Of a DNA stretch of 64,000 bases, positions 49,056 through 60,919 are shown piece after piece. Under the pieces are notes generated by a model. The model worked only from the letters and a program-made list of their open reading frames with translations, was not told the origin of the DNA and did no database searches. Made by a program: the position numbers and the translations under genes. Positions within the stretch are counted from its first letter, which is position 1; every line of letters starts with the position of its first letter. The stretch is from Bactericera cockerelli. Lineage: Eukaryota > Arthropoda > Insecta > Hemiptera > Triozidae. Location of the stretch: positions 51,766,085-51,830,084 of the forward strand of contig CM044957.1 of the NCBI GenBank assembly GCA_024516035.1, written 5' to 3'.

Positions 49056-50664
49056 TTTTATGGGTATGTATACATTTGAAATCAGTCACAACAATTAATA
49101 TTAGAAATAAGTATCTGTGTCAACACTCATTGAAAACTTGCGTAAACTGTAAAATATTCCACACGCTTGAACCTTGAGAAGTGTTCAGGAAGAAACTATA
49201 ACTAATGAGTTTGTCATTATGCACTCGGTATTTCCTAACAGTAGAAATCTAATAGAAATACTCGGGACTCATTTGGTAACAATCAAGACAAATCGATTCT
49301 TTGCAAGAAACATTGTTTTTGAAGAACTGCATTGATTTTGGAAGATTGAATTCCATTTTTTGTTTTTTTGAGGTAAGATGGAATTTACTCTTTCAAAATC
49401 AATGCAATTCTTCAATAATTTGAACGCAATAACCAATCAGAGTGCGTTGTGTGACGCTTGAATTGGAGATTCGGGGGTTTTGAGGGTGAAGAATGTTTCT
49501 GGAACGGGCTACTGGTGTGAATCTCCAACTATTGGAGTTTTTGCTGGTTTGTGGTTCTGGCTTACAGGGTAGGAAAAGTTGGTGTTGCTGGCAGAGATTA
49601 CTGAGAAGGGAAATGGGATGAGGAGAACCAATGGAATTTGAAAACTTTCCAAGCTAAGATTGAAGACAGTTTTTACATTGTTACAGATACAGGGAGGTGA
49701 GGGTATAAACGATATATTTTTTCAATAGAGGACTCGACAATCTCGAGCCAGCGTCGACAGTCTAAAAAAAGCACTACTTTAAAATAATACTAATAATTCC
49801 ATGTCCGTGAGATAGACATAGATACCAGTATCACGGTAGTTAGTTGATTATAATATATGGACTATGGACGCGCAGATCCAATGTCTAGGCTTCTTCCATG
49901 TCCATTGATTCTATTTGGTTTTAACCTCTTGATTTGAGATAGTCAAGACGGCGGTTCTACCCTCCGTTTGCTGGGAATCACACCAGCTATCCACATAAAT
50001 CACACCCAGCCTGGGTAGGGCCGGCAATTCCAGCCTCAGGTGTCCGGAGGAAACAGAATTTTCTGATTGAAAAGTCTGTTCCTACCGGGAATTGAACTGG
50101 GGATCTTCAGAATACGGGCAGTAGTTAAAACCGTTACGCCACGGACACCACTACTAAAAACAATACAATCATCAAACCAATAGCAAAAGTAGAACACCCG
50201 AGGTATTAATAACAGGTCTGTTAATGACCACAGTATAAAGTTACTCCAATGAGTTATGTGGAATGTTGAACTCGTTGTATTTCCCACATGGTAGAAGCAA
50301 GTTTAAACTATCACCAGACACCCATAAACCTCTTAGCGACCCCAGTAATTAATGTTTTTCCGATACATCATTACAAAACACTTTATTTAAACGAAAGAGT
50401 CCCCTTTTTTATGAATATTTATTTAAAGAGAGGTCTGTAACATTCAGAGTCCTTGCCCCAGAGTCCCCTTTTGCTTTCAGTTTAACCAAAGTCTCATTTA
50501 TTGGTATATTAATTAATATACAATTTCATGGAGGACATTTGTTGTTTGAGCACTAACTTTTGTGTTTCTAGATTGATGACATTATTTGCATCAATTTCCT
50601 TTTACTTTTTTTGATGGTTCAAGTGCCTGAATATTTTCTTAATAAGCATAAGCATATGTATTTG
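49056..50664. other. Repeat scraps, no gene seen
   Basis: 49430..49510 is a half copy of the TTCCAGAAAC MITE. 49785..49910 is dispersed repeat family 6 (as at 34186). 49925..50035 is a reversed 5S-SINE body. A possible inverted pair at 49320..49415 (GAACTGCATTGATTTTG / CAAAATCAATGCAATTC) is near-perfect. Confidence 0.55.
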
Positions 50665-50735
50665 TATCAATCACTTTCGTGATGTCACAACAACTACTCA
50701 AATTCAACTTATCGATCAAGCTACTGAGGTCGGTC
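50665..50735 (-). mobile_element. Internally deleted SINE (family 1)
   Basis: The tail (CACTTTCGTGATGTCACAAC) and head (TTATCGATCAAGCTACTGAG) are joined with the middle missing. Confidence 0.65.
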
Positions 50736-52083
50736 TTAAGCCGAAATACAAAATATTGCGTAGTTCACATTAGTGAGAGTGACTGCTCTGTAAGCAATGT
50801 CTGCACAGTACCCTGAGTCGCCAAGGTCCCTCAGACTTCATCTGGGTGACATTCTCAGATAAGAACCTCAAGTCACGTGACAGACAGCCCAGGATCCGAA
50901 ACCCTAATGCGGGCGGTCAGCCCCATCCTTCAACTTGACTTTGACCTACATCTTCTCGCACAATCGATAACACCTCCACGTGCTGAAGCTACCTCCTTGC
51001 TCCTCTCTCCAGCTTTTAGTTTACCAGCGTGACCTTGATATTTACACCCCGAATACTCCATCTTCAATTTCCACAGTTCTCTCCTATTCTTTAAACTTTT
51101 CCCCTCTTCGCCGTTTGTTCGTTACCACTCAAACCCCCACCACTCACTCATACTTTCTTACGTTACTCGTGAACCCCTCCGTTGCCGGCACTCTCCCCAA
51201 TATAAAACCGTTTCCATTCTCATTACCCTCGGTTCCATGTTTGTTACATCGTTTTGCACCTCTCCACCACTTTGCCAGGGTGGAAGTAGTGTTTGCAATT
51301 CTGTAATGCAACCCAGAGCATAATGTAAACGCTTATTTACATGAGCATGCTCCAGCTCTCTCTCTCTTTTTCTTCCTGGGATGTTTTCGACAGTTTGCAT
51401 TTCGTCAGCGCTTGTTAGAAAGCAAATAGTAACAGGAAATGTTGTTCATGTCTGTGTGGATAGTTTACTTTGCGTATGAGAATACGATAACACAAAGTAA
51501 CACATCTTTTTTTTACCAAGCAGAATCCTAGAAAATATTAATGTCATGACTTTCTAATGGCGGATTTTTCTGTGATTTTTTTTCTCACTACATCCGAGAT
51601 TCTAGCTCTTGAATTTCGTATATTTACCTCTTCACCACGAAAAAAGAAAATGGCACATTGGATGTATTTCTAAAATGAAGAATGGTGCCTTGTGGCTTCA
51701 CTAGAGCTTGCGCGTGACCATTAACTTTTTATTTCAGCTATTATATTTCGTGAACGGTACACCCGTATGAGGATGTGAGATAGCGTTTTACATTGACTGT
51801 ATGACTATCTATTCATAAACAAATTTTGGATCGTTTATTTATTAGCTCTGATAGTTAGGGAAATATTTATCTTCGTGTTGCTGGCTATTCCCAGCCCAAC
51901 TTAGGCATGGTGAGTTTAGTTTGAGAAGCTTGTTTGTGAGCTAATGGAGGGTAAAAGCTTCATCTTGAATGATCTATATGTCAAAGAGACGTCTCAAATA
52001 TACTATGTTTTAAAGCAAAAAAATGTGATTTTTATGGTACTTGGTCTAACTCACTTCCTAACAGCGAGATGACCCTATTTCTA
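50736..52083. other. No gene seen
   Basis: A moderately GC-rich stretch at 50780..51310 has open frames but no recognisable motif. 51885..51970 is a scrap of 5S-SINE body (CCAGCCCAACTTAGGC). Confidence 0.4.
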
Positions 52084-52085
52084 TA

Positions 52086-52753
52086 CAGGGTGGTCCAGAA
52101 AGTTTGCACCAAAATGATAGGGGTGATAAAAGAGACGATTTCCAACAAAAATGTCCCCGAACATTTTCCTTTATTTTTTGTCGTTTTCAAAATGGCGGCC
52201 AAAACGTGTGTTTTTCAAATATTCCGACTTTGGTTTGGCTTTTGATTTTTTTAATTTTTTCTGTACCACTTAGAAAAAAACGGATTACATTTTTTAATTG
52301 AGAATAAAATTTTAATTAAAATAAATTAAATAAACTCGTTTAATGTTTTAATGATCATGCTCATTTAGGCAGACAAAGTTGTGAACGCACCGTGACTGAA
52401 AGACTTTCTTCATGTTTGCCATTAAATGGCATGAAAATTTTAAATGTAACTAATACGGCACTCATCAAGGAAAACATCTGTGTTTTCTCAGAATTGTAAC
52501 AATGCATAATTTTTTAAAATGACTTCAGTACTTTCGGAGCTATGGGCTATTTTTCCGAGTAACCTCATAAACCCGAAAATGCATGATTGGCAATATTGAG
52601 GCTACTAACACGTACTGTCTAAGTTGTCCCCATTTTCTTCTGAAAACTTAGGTACCTACTTTTTCCAGTTGTTATTCCTAATTAATTATCCCATTAATTT
52701 TGAATCTTTTATTTCAGACGGTTTATGAGGTAAAAGACCCAGGTTCGAGCCCC
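52086..52753. repeat. Left terminal inverted repeat of the DD41D transposon
   Basis: Includes TTCAAAATGGCGGCCAAAAC and, at the inner end, GACCCAGGTTCGAGCCCCGA, which resembles a tRNA B box. It pairs with 55239..55901. Confidence 0.9.
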
Positions 52754-53491
52754 GAACTATTAATAAAGCAGGACAGACAAAGGATAAACAAGAAGACATG
52801 TTTAAATAAGTAAATTTAATGTCATTTAATAACTTAAAAGCTGTATTTACGTAGGTACCTACCTACCTATTTATCTACCTACCTACTTAACTACATAGTA
52901 CCTACCCTTCTCGCATCTAATAGGTATCAGAAACCTACTTAATTATGTAGGTAGGTATTATGACCATTATCCTTCTTTGCATGTAGGTATGATGCGTATG
53001 AAAAACATGTTTATCTTGTTAAAATTACTTGTTTATCAGTGGAGGAGATTGACATCCAATTGTCCCCGTGATATCGTACTTAGGTTGACACAACGCACTA
53101 TGTATGTTCTCTAATTTCTTCGATTCGGGTCTGAGACAATCATTGTTTATTTTAATTAAAACCAAAACAAAATATTTAGATCAAAAATAATTACCTACCT
53201 ATTTGTTATTATCATTTTTGAAGTATTTGAATACGTAGCAAGTACCTTCGTAGTTTTATTTCAGTGATTAATTTCTAATTAATTAAATAAAAGTGCGTAA
53301 ATCAAATATTTTAGGCGTGCAACTGCAACTACAAAAAATAGGTTAATAATCTTTGCAGCTTACCAATCTCTTTTTATTACCTATTTTATTTTTTCCGTTT
53401 TACAATAATACTAGGTATGCAGCGAGACTATCTGTGAGATAAGTACCTACTTACTCTATTTTAAGAGCTAAACATCATACTTTCTGTAGCT
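52754..53491. other. Transposon leader
   Basis: AT-rich, with TACCTACC-type repeats around 52850..52960. It should contain the transposase promoter, but no clear box was chosen. Confidence 0.4.
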
Positions 53492-54574
53492 ATGGCACGT
53501 CGTTGTTTCTTTGGCAATAATGACTACGCTGACATGATGTTAGCCCTGGGTGCTGCAGAAGGAAACACAAGAGAGGCTGTGAGGATCTACGAGGCGCGTT
53601 ACCCAGACAGACCAGTACCATACAGAAGAACATTTCAAGAAGTGGACAGGAGGATAAGAGAGCAGGGAATTCGAACTGATCACCATGGAGGTGGTAGACC
53701 CAGGACCGCAAGGACACTTAGGTTTGTGCAAGAGGTTCTTCGGAGAGTCGAGGATAATCCTAGAACGAGCAGTCGGGCAGTTGCCAATGATGTTGGTACC
53801 AGTCATCAAACGGTTCTCAGAATTCTTCACGAAAACCCTATGCATCCGTATCATATCATGAAAGTACAAAAACTGACCCCGGACGATTTTGAGCCGAGGG
53901 TGGCTTTTGCCCGGTGGTATCTGCAAAGACTCCAGGAAAATGCAAACTTTGATAACGTTGTACTATGGACTGATGAGGCCTGTTTTTCACAACATGGCCT
54001 CTACAACATCCATAATTCACACATATGGAGTGAAGAAAATCCGCATGCGGTCCAGGCTGTGAGAAGTCAGTGGCGTTTTTCCGTCAATGTCTGGGGTGGA
54101 ATTGTTGGTGACCACTTGTTAGGACCCTACATTCTACCAAACAGATTAGATGCCCACTCCTACAACGTGTTTCTGCGGGAAGTGCTGCCAGACCTTCTAG
54201 GAGAAGTAGCACCAGAGGTGAGGGAAAATATTTTTTTCCAACACGACGGAGCACCAGCTCACTTTGCTCGGTTGAATCGGGAATACCTGGACGAGACGTA
54301 CCCTGGAAACTGGATGGGACGCGGTGGTCCACATCCATGGCCAGCTCGATCGCCGGAATTCAACCCGATTGATTATTGTCTGTGGGGTCACATAAAAGAC
54401 TTGGTTTACGAAACGCCCATTGAGACAGAAGAAGAGTTGATTGCGAGGATTGTAGCGGCGTTTGGCGAATTCCTGGAGAAGGCCGGGGTGTTCCGTAACA
54501 TCCGCAGGAGCATGAGGAAGAGATGCCACCTCTGCATAGAAGAAGGAGGACGCCACTTCCAACAGTTCTTGTGA
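53492..54574 (+). CDS. DDD transposase, Tc1/mariner superfamily (DD41D), 360 aa
   Basis: Uninterrupted single-exon gene. The N-terminal ~60 residues (MARRCFFGNNDYADMML, AVRIYEARYPDRPVP) match the DUF4817-type helix-turn-helix common in insect transposons. A second DNA-binding segment follows (GRPRTART, SRAVANDVGTSHQTVLRIL). The catalytic core has Asp161 in LWTDEACFS, Asp252 in FFQHDGAPAHF and Asp294 in SPEFNPIDYCLWG. Forty-one residues separate the last two, hence DD41D. The protein would cut and paste the element by binding its inverted repeats. The start is the first ATG after an in-frame stop-rich leader. The length is normal for the superfamily, and nothing essential appears missing. Codon use is GC-richer than the flanks. 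A SINE begins two to three bases after the stop codon. Confidence 0.95.
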   Translation: MARRCFFGNNDYADMMLALGAAEGNTREAVRIYEARYPDRPVPYRRTFQEVDRRIREQGIRTDHHGGGRPRTARTLRFVQEVLRRVEDNPRTSSRAVANDVGTSHQTVLRILHENPMHPYHIMKVQKLTPDDFEPRVAFARWYLQRLQENANFDNVVLWTDEACFSQHGLYNIHNSHIWSEENPHAVQAVRSQWRFSVNVWGGIVGDHLLGPYILPNRLDAHSYNVFLREVLPDLLGEVAPEVRENIFFQHDGAPAHFARLNREYLDETYPGNWMGRGGPHPWPARSPEFNPIDYCLWGHIKDLVYETPIETEEELIARIVAAFGEFLEKAGVFRNIRRSMRKRCHLCIEEGGRHFQQFL

Positions 54575-54576
54575 AA

Positions 54577-54750
54577 TCCAGAGTTTCCAGAGGTCGTGGG
54601 TTCGACACCCAGCCGGGACATGACAAGTTATCCTCCCATTTGGGATTTTTACCACATAATAATATGTCTTGGGCTTACTGCTAAAATAATGGGACTTAAA
54701 AGTCCTAATCGGGCAGTATAAATAAGGCGACATTATTATTATTATTAGAA
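54577..54750 (+). mobile_element. 5'-truncated SINE (family 3) inside the transposon
   Basis: AGAGGTCGTGGGTTCGACAC, CCAGCCGGGAC, the body TTGGGCTTACTGCTAAAATA and an ATT-repeat tail. The A-box half of the head is missing. It now forms the start of the transposase 3' UTR. Confidence 0.85.
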
Positions 54751-55238
54751 TACTGACCCTATTTTTTTTACTTTCCTTATCCTATAATAAGGACAGTATT
54801 GTTTTTTATCTGGAGTCTGAGAAAGTACCTATTTTTATTTCATTGTTGTGATATTTTTTGCCCTCTGTACCTAAATGTAAGGTAACTATTTAGTAATTTA
54901 GATAAGTCTGAAAAAAAGTCTGATTTTTATTAATTTTCCTAAACATAACTAATGAAGTGTATCTATTTTTACTTTATTCTTTGTTGTGATATTTTCTTCT
55001 CTCAAACTACCTTAAACTGTTACCTACCTATTTTGTTATGTAATTTTGTTTTTCCATACTTACTGTTGTTATTTGTTTATCTTTTTTTCAAGTAAAAGAT
55101 GTTGTTAAAATGATTAATAAAACATTTAGATCAGGTCAGGACCTATGTACCTGCCTATTGTCATTATAAATCTCTTGCGTTTTCAATTAATAGTTTGTAC
55201 CTGCACTACCTACCTACCTACTGTAATTCTATCGATCA
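54751..55238. other. Transposon trailer
   Basis: AT-rich sequence with TACCTACC words. AATAAA at about 55117 could be the transposase poly(A) signal. Confidence 0.4.
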
Positions 55239-55901
55239 GGGGCTCGAACCTGGGTCTTTTACCTCATAAACCGTCTAAAATAAAAGATTAAAAATCGGAT
55301 AATTAATTAGGAATAACAACTGGAGAAAGTAGGTATCCAAGTTTACGAAGAAAATGGGGACAACTTAGACAGTACGTGTTAGTAGCCTCAATATTGCCAA
55401 TCATGCATTTTTGGGTTTATGAGGTTACTCGGAAAAATAGCCCATAGCTCCGAAAGTACTGAAGTCATTTTAAAAAATTATGCATTGTTACAATTCTGAG
55501 AAAACACAAATGTTTTCCTTGATGAGTGCCAGATTAGTTACATTTAAAATTTTCATGCCATTTAATGGCAAACATGAAGAAAGTCTTTCAGTCACGGTGC
55601 GTTCACAACTTTGTCTGCCTAAATGAGCATGATCATTAAAACATTAAACGAGTTAATTTAGTTTATTTTAATTAAAATTTTATTCTCAATTCAGAAATGT
55701 AATCCGTTTTTTTCTAGGTGGTACAGAAAAAATTAAATTAATCAAAAGCCAAACCAAAGTCGGAATATTTGAAAAACACACGTTTTGGCCGCCATTTTGA
55801 AAACGACAAAAAATAAAGGAAAATGTCCGGGAACATTTTTGTTGGAAATGGTCTCTTCTATCATCCCTATGATTTTGGTGCAAACTTTCTGGACCACCCT
55901 G
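55239..55901. repeat. Right terminal inverted repeat of the DD41D transposon
   Basis: The inverse of 52086..52753, with a few substitutions and small indels, ending CTTTCTGGACCACCCTG followed by TA. Confidence 0.9.
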
Positions 55902-55903
55902 TA

Positions 55904-56656
55904 TTTACAACAGTTAAGTCAAGGTCACCCTTATCTCCTGATGCAGTCGTGTTGACCTTGCACCCAGGTTGCATTTCCCCAAACCTTGTAATCCTTTTCT
56001 GTGATAAGATGTTATCCTCTTGGTTCACCTTGTAACAACAAGATAGTTCAATGAGGTATGAGTGTCAGGTATGGACACCTAAATTGAGCATAAATTAGTA
56101 GACGTTTTTACCATTTAAATGTTTCCTAGACCACATATCACTGTAAAGAACATTTTAACTCCAAGGAAAATATTATTCCCTGACATTAAACTACATAATA
56201 ATTTACCATCAAAATTTACTGACGATTCCTGATTTTTCTATGAGTGCAAACACAATGAATGCTTGACTGTACATTTGACACTACAAAAAAATCTAATATC
56301 ATAAGTGCCTAAAACCATACGGCAAAAGATATTAGGTAAAACTCATCTTTATGTACATGAGGTTATAATACTTGTGTAAGCTTTATGATAGAGCGTTTCA
56401 TCGGATGTGCAACACAAGAGAACCATTGTGAGATGTTCTGGTTAATGGCACAATAAAAGATGCTAGACTAAGAAACGAACAAAAAATATACACCGAAATA
56501 AATGAGAAAGTTATAAAAGCAAACGATACCTACTAATATTACAAACCCAGGAGACCAGGATGTTGTGAAAGCATTGGATAAGTCTGAGGAACTGGGGATA
56601 GCAAGTGACGCTAACGGTTGATTCTGTAGAGCTAGAGCAATACTATTTTCACCATT
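55904..56656. other. No gene seen
   Basis: AT-rich sequence without recognisable features. Confidence 0.5.
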
Positions 56657-57093
56657 TAGCCGTATTCATAAAAAAACGTGTTTGGCAAAGAAAACTGACC
56701 ATCAAAAACATTGGGTGATTCCATAACTTTCCTTTCTAAAAGATAAGGAAAGTAAAGGAGAATCCATTGGTCGTGAGAAAAAGCAAGAAGTAAAAGCAAA
56801 AGGTCTGAAGGAAAATGTAGAACAAAATTTTTCGTATTCATAACCATTTACTTCAGCTCGCAAGCATTTGCTTTTGCTCACAAGCAATTGCTCCTCCATG
56901 TTTAAGTTTGAAGAGTCATTAACAAAAGGAAAAGGTCAGCTTTATGAATGTCTATGAACCATTTACTTCTAAAGAAGGAAAAATTTTGCTTTCAAGGAAA
57001 AGCAACTGCTCTCAAAACTTTATGAATACTGACTGAAGCAATTCCTTCGAATTTCGCAAGGAAAAGCTTTGGTTCTTTTATGAATACTGCCTA
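56657..57093. mobile_element. Probable MITE
   Basis: The ends GCCGTATTCATAAAA and TTTTATGAATACTGCC are inverted. The inside is rich in GCAATTGCT/AAGCAAAAG words in both orientations. Non-coding. Confidence 0.6.
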
Positions 57094-58194
57094 TTGTTCT
57101 TGAGTTTGATTCTCAAGAAAATGGATTTTTTTTCATTTCTCTCCTTTAATTTTCTTCATGCACTTGTCTAGCATGTCCAGTTTCGAACGTCAGTACTTTG
57201 CATTATACTTAGCTAAAATAGTTTCTCTGCAAGCCATTCTGAACAATTTGTCTGGCCTTTCATTTATTTTGAATAAATGAACGAGTTCCTTATGTTCGGT
57301 TGCTATGAAATTATTATTTGTCTAGGTGCTATTCTTGAATTGACTTTGTTGAAGTGTAGGTGTAAATGATGTTTTTTTTTAAAATATTTCTTTTCCATAC
57401 CGGACTCTGTTCCTCGAGAGAACTTGAAACCAAATTTATTAAACCAAACCGATTCATTTCAACAGAAAGCTAACTAAGATGGGAACACCACATTTCCCTA
57501 TTCCTCGCTGGTAACTTGAACACACTCGCAAGTGTATCATTGTTTCAGTATACAACAACATATAAACTATTCTAAACCATGTTGAGAAAACGTAATGCGT
57601 CCGTGCATAAAAGTCAAAGAATATTTCCTCGCACACACAACGCCATAGATAAAGACACACAACTCTTGCTTCCTCTCTCTCCATTGTTAAACCTTATTCA
57701 GAAAAGTGAACTCATAAAAGTCTAATGTAACTGCTCTGGCATTAGCTCGGATGAGATACTCTCCCGCTAGTTTCATCTCCAGTCTCGCATTTCACATCCA
57801 CTTACTTCTCCACCTGCAGGACGGGGTATACTCTCGCCTCGTCTGAAGTGCCCTCATAAACAATGAACATCAACCTATTTGCCGATAGCATCTCCTGGTC
57901 CGCGGAATGGACTATTTTTTATCGCAGCTCCATGACTGTAACCCGAGCTGGGTGACAGGGAGAGTGTCTGAAAGCTTTTGCGACGTGTAGAAAGCTTCAG
58001 CTTTTTTTAGATACGAGTGGCTGTCCAGTCAGAAATACCGTGTCGTTTGTTTCCATTGGTTATATCCTGCATGTTGGAACTCTGAGGGCCAAATAATGAA
58101 ACCAGATTAAATATCTTGGACTTGTTTATCCAAGCCAGTTTCACATAATAACTAATATAATTGCGCTGTGTTTGACTTGAAATTTCCACCAGAG
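57094..58194. other. No gene seen
   Basis: 57720..57980 is GC-richer, but no exon could be supported on either strand. Confidence 0.45.
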
Positions 58195-58345
58195 GGTGTG
58201 TTAAGGGGTAGTGTAGGATTCGATTTACTCTAAGTGGGCATTATCCTTTACCACGTCCTCTAGTGGGAGTTTCAACCAATCACAGCGCACTATAGCCTCA
58301 GTTAAAGGATTGTGTCCACCTAAATTAAATCTCATCCTGTGTTAT
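58195..58345. mobile_element. Palindromic MITE (GGAGTTTCAACCAATCACAG family)
   Basis: Shares AGTTTCAACCAATCACAG and CGCACTATAG with 60345..60475, and the first part with 24150. The outer halves are loosely inverted (GTAGTGTAGGATTCGATTTA / AAATTAAATCTCATCCTGTG). Confidence 0.6.
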
Positions 58346-58357
58346 AATTCGGTCCTT

Positions 58358-58520
58358 AGTGACTGTGGCCGAGCGGAGTAGCGCTCTAGTCTTGAACGCA
58401 ATGCACGCACAATCACCTGGGTTTCAACTACGGCCGGGTAGAAGAAATTCGACTCTGTATTTTGTATGTCCGAGGTTCACTTATACCTCGTGAGGAATAA
58501 TGAGTAATCACAGAGATTTT
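58358..58520 (+). mobile_element. tRNA-headed SINE (family 2)
   Basis: GACTGTGGCCGAGCGGAGTA, CACCTGGGTTTCAACTACGG and TACCTCGTGAGGAATAATGA. Confidence 0.75.
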
Positions 58521-58708
58521 CAAGTCTAAAAAGCACGTTATGTGTACTTTGATTGAAAATTGAGTAAAAGACTTCTATCTTGATTCTTTTAATAAGTCAG
58601 GTTTTGGCATCTCAGCTGTATTCTCTCGGTAGTGTCTTTCTCAATGCCTAAACAAATTTATTTAAATGCATTTTTGGAGAGCTCTATAATTATGCGTGTT
58701 TATTTATA

Positions 58709-59574
58709 CAGGGTGGGGCAAAAGTCTGGAAACCCCTGAATAACTTTCGAATGGCTTCTTCGGTAAAATTAAAATTTTGTAAGGTAAACCGGGCTAATAA
58801 GACCTTCTTTTAGAGTGGGGTCGATTTTTGTTACCGGCCCCCATGTCGGGGCCAAGGGGGCCAACTTCATTTTTTTAAATACGAACCCCTACCATGCGAT
58901 ACATTTTTGGAAAGGCCTTTAAATTAGAAATACATTGGTGCAAATTTTATTTTTTTAATATTAACTGTTTGCAAATGGCGTCCATCTTTGTGTATGCAGT
59001 AAAGTCTGGAAACCCCTGAATATCTTTTGAAAGGGCTTCCTCAGTAAATTTAAAATTGTGCACGTTAAGTCGGGGTAATTAGACCTTTCCAAAAATGTAT
59101 CGCAAGGTGGGGTTTCGGATTTAAAAAAAATGAAGTTGGCCTCCCTGGCCCCGACATGGGGGCCGGTTAAAAAAAATTGGTAACATTCTAATAAAAGGTC
59201 TAATTACCAAGGATTACCGTACACAATTTTAAATTTACTGAGAAAGCCCTTTCGAAAGATATTCAGGGGTTTCCAGACTTTACTGCATACACAAAGTTGG
59301 ACGCCATTTGCAAACAGTTAATATTAAAAAAATAAAATTTGCACCAATGTATTTTTTATTTAAAGACCTTTTCAAAAATGTATCGCAAGGTGGGGGTGCG
59401 TATTTAAAAAAATGAAGTTGGCCCCCCTGGCCCCGACATGGGGGCCGGTTACAAAAATCGACCCCACTCTAAAAGAAGGTCTTATTAGCCCGGTTCACTG
59501 TACAAAATTTTAATTTTTACCGAAGAAGCCATTCGAAAGTTATTCAGGGGTTTCCAGACTTTTGCCCCACCCTG
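58709..59574. mobile_element. 866-bp nested foldback element, mariner-type ends
   Basis: It runs from CAGGGTGGGGCAAAAGTCTG to its inverse, with TA on both sides (58707..58708, 59575..59576). The whole is a near-perfect palindrome. The centre (about 59004..59282) is again a palindrome beginning AAAGTCTGGAAACCCCTGAA, so the end-like motif appears four times. GGCCCCGACATGGGGGCCGG, itself a hairpin, occurs three times in either orientation. Non-coding. The terminal CAGGGTGG matches the DD41D transposon. Confidence 0.93.
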
Positions 59575-59576
59575 TA

Positions 59577-60344
59577 TAAGGCGTTCTTTACATCACGGCC
59601 AAGGTGTTTAATGTCATCATTTTAGTGTGTGTTTCTACAGTGGAATCAAAGATTTTTCTATATTGATTAGCATGTATCCAATGAGAATAATCATTTCAAT
59701 GATTTTGATGAATCAGAATTTGATGATAATATCTCAAGTACTCTGACTTTTGCAGAAATGAAACATGAATTCTGACGGCAAACAAAACATTTCTTAGCAA
59801 ATCTGTTCCAAGGAGATACACGTTGTTCGATATTATTATCACATTCCCTTCCCCTCTAGTCCAAAGAGGATTAATTAATTAGAAACTTATTGTTTTAATT
59901 TTCAATTCTTTACCTGAACTTTCTGATCCTTCCTTGTTATTATTAAGCAACCCTCTGCTCGAGTTTATCTCGACAAAACTTCCACTCAACTTTTGCATCG
60001 GAGAAACTTTTAGTGTACTTTTAATTTAGTTTTTATTACTTCTAATAAAAATATTATTAATTAAAGATGCATAAATATTCTCGTTTTATGATTAACAAAT
60101 TAGGTACCGATCGTGTTCTCTTCCGGAAAGGTGTTGAGCAGAGGGATGGGGGAGTTTTCTCGGAGTAAAATTGCTGAATAAAATGAACTCCTCATCTTTG
60201 CTTTTGTTTGTGTTATAGATGAAATCTATACAGCACGCACACTTCTCTCACACTCCAGAAAATTTTGATTACAACAAAGATAAGTGCAGACCTTCCCTCT
60301 AAAGCACTACGTAGCTTAAGAGAACGTCTTAAGGCTAGATTATG
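59577..60344. other. No gene seen
   Basis: AT-rich sequence without recognisable features. Confidence 0.5.
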
Positions 60345-60475
60345 AAACAGGATTATAGTTAAGATAAGCCAGACACGCCCTCAAGCCGGAGTTTCAACCA
60401 ATCACAACAGCGCACTATAGTCCAACTTGAGAGACAGTCTGGCTTATCTTTATTTTAATCCCACTTTATAATTTC
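60345..60475. mobile_element. Palindromic MITE
   Basis: The arms AGATAAGCCAGAC and GTCTGGCTTATCT, with flanking GATTATGAAA/TTTATAATTT, enclose GGAGTTTCAACCAATCACAA. Same family as 58195. Confidence 0.7.
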
Positions 60476-60814
60476 ACCTTGATAACTGAAAACTCATCTT
60501 CTAAATCCCTTCAAAATCAACTGACGAAAACTGCTTGAAACATTTAACTTGCTATCCTGTTATGAATATGTTGTAATCAAAAGCACTCTTCATTTACACT
60601 ATTTTATTCCACTTCTCTTTAGGAGGATCTGTAAAGCCTGAAATCCTAAAACCATCATAAGTACCTATCATAAGTTTAAAACGTTTTCGATAAACATGTA
60701 TGAGTATATAAATAAATTATGTATTTAATAATATTGTACAGTGTTATTTTATAAATAGCACATGGGTTGAACCCGTAAATTTGTTTAAAAAAAAATATTT
60801 CGTTGAATGCACCA

Positions 60815-60830
60815 GGGGGGGGGGGGGGGG
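60815..60830. repeat. (G)16 homopolymer
   Basis: A run of 16 G in AT-rich DNA. Its true length is uncertain by nature. Confidence 0.9.
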
Positions 60831-60919
60831 CATGGTTCCTTCCACGCATCCAGCATAACCCCTCTGTACAGCTATCTCAACGTTTATGAAACTTTGCGCA
60901 TTAATATTTTTAAATATTT

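Larger units (their letters stand above)
52086..55901 (+). mobile_element. Tc1/mariner-superfamily transposon, DD41D, with ~665-bp inverted repeats
   Basis: CAGGGTGGTCCAGAAAGTTT at the left and its inverse at the right are flanked by TA (52084..52085 and 55902..55903). The inverted repeats run about 52086..52753 and 55239..55901 with few differences. Between them lies one intact transposase gene and a nested SINE. Ends, TA duplication and DDD transposase agree with the IS630-Tc1-mariner superfamily. The very long repeats are unusual for it. It may still be active: ends, ORF and target duplication are all intact. Confidence 0.93.

Noticed and set aside
50980..51306. 108-codon plus-strand open frame
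   Set aside because: Composition is somewhat gene-like, but there is no recognisable motif, no splice evidence and no start context. The reverse strand is also open.
54197..54733. 178-codon minus-strand open frame
   Set aside because: It spans the antisense of the transposase and of the nested SINE. There is no motif of its own.
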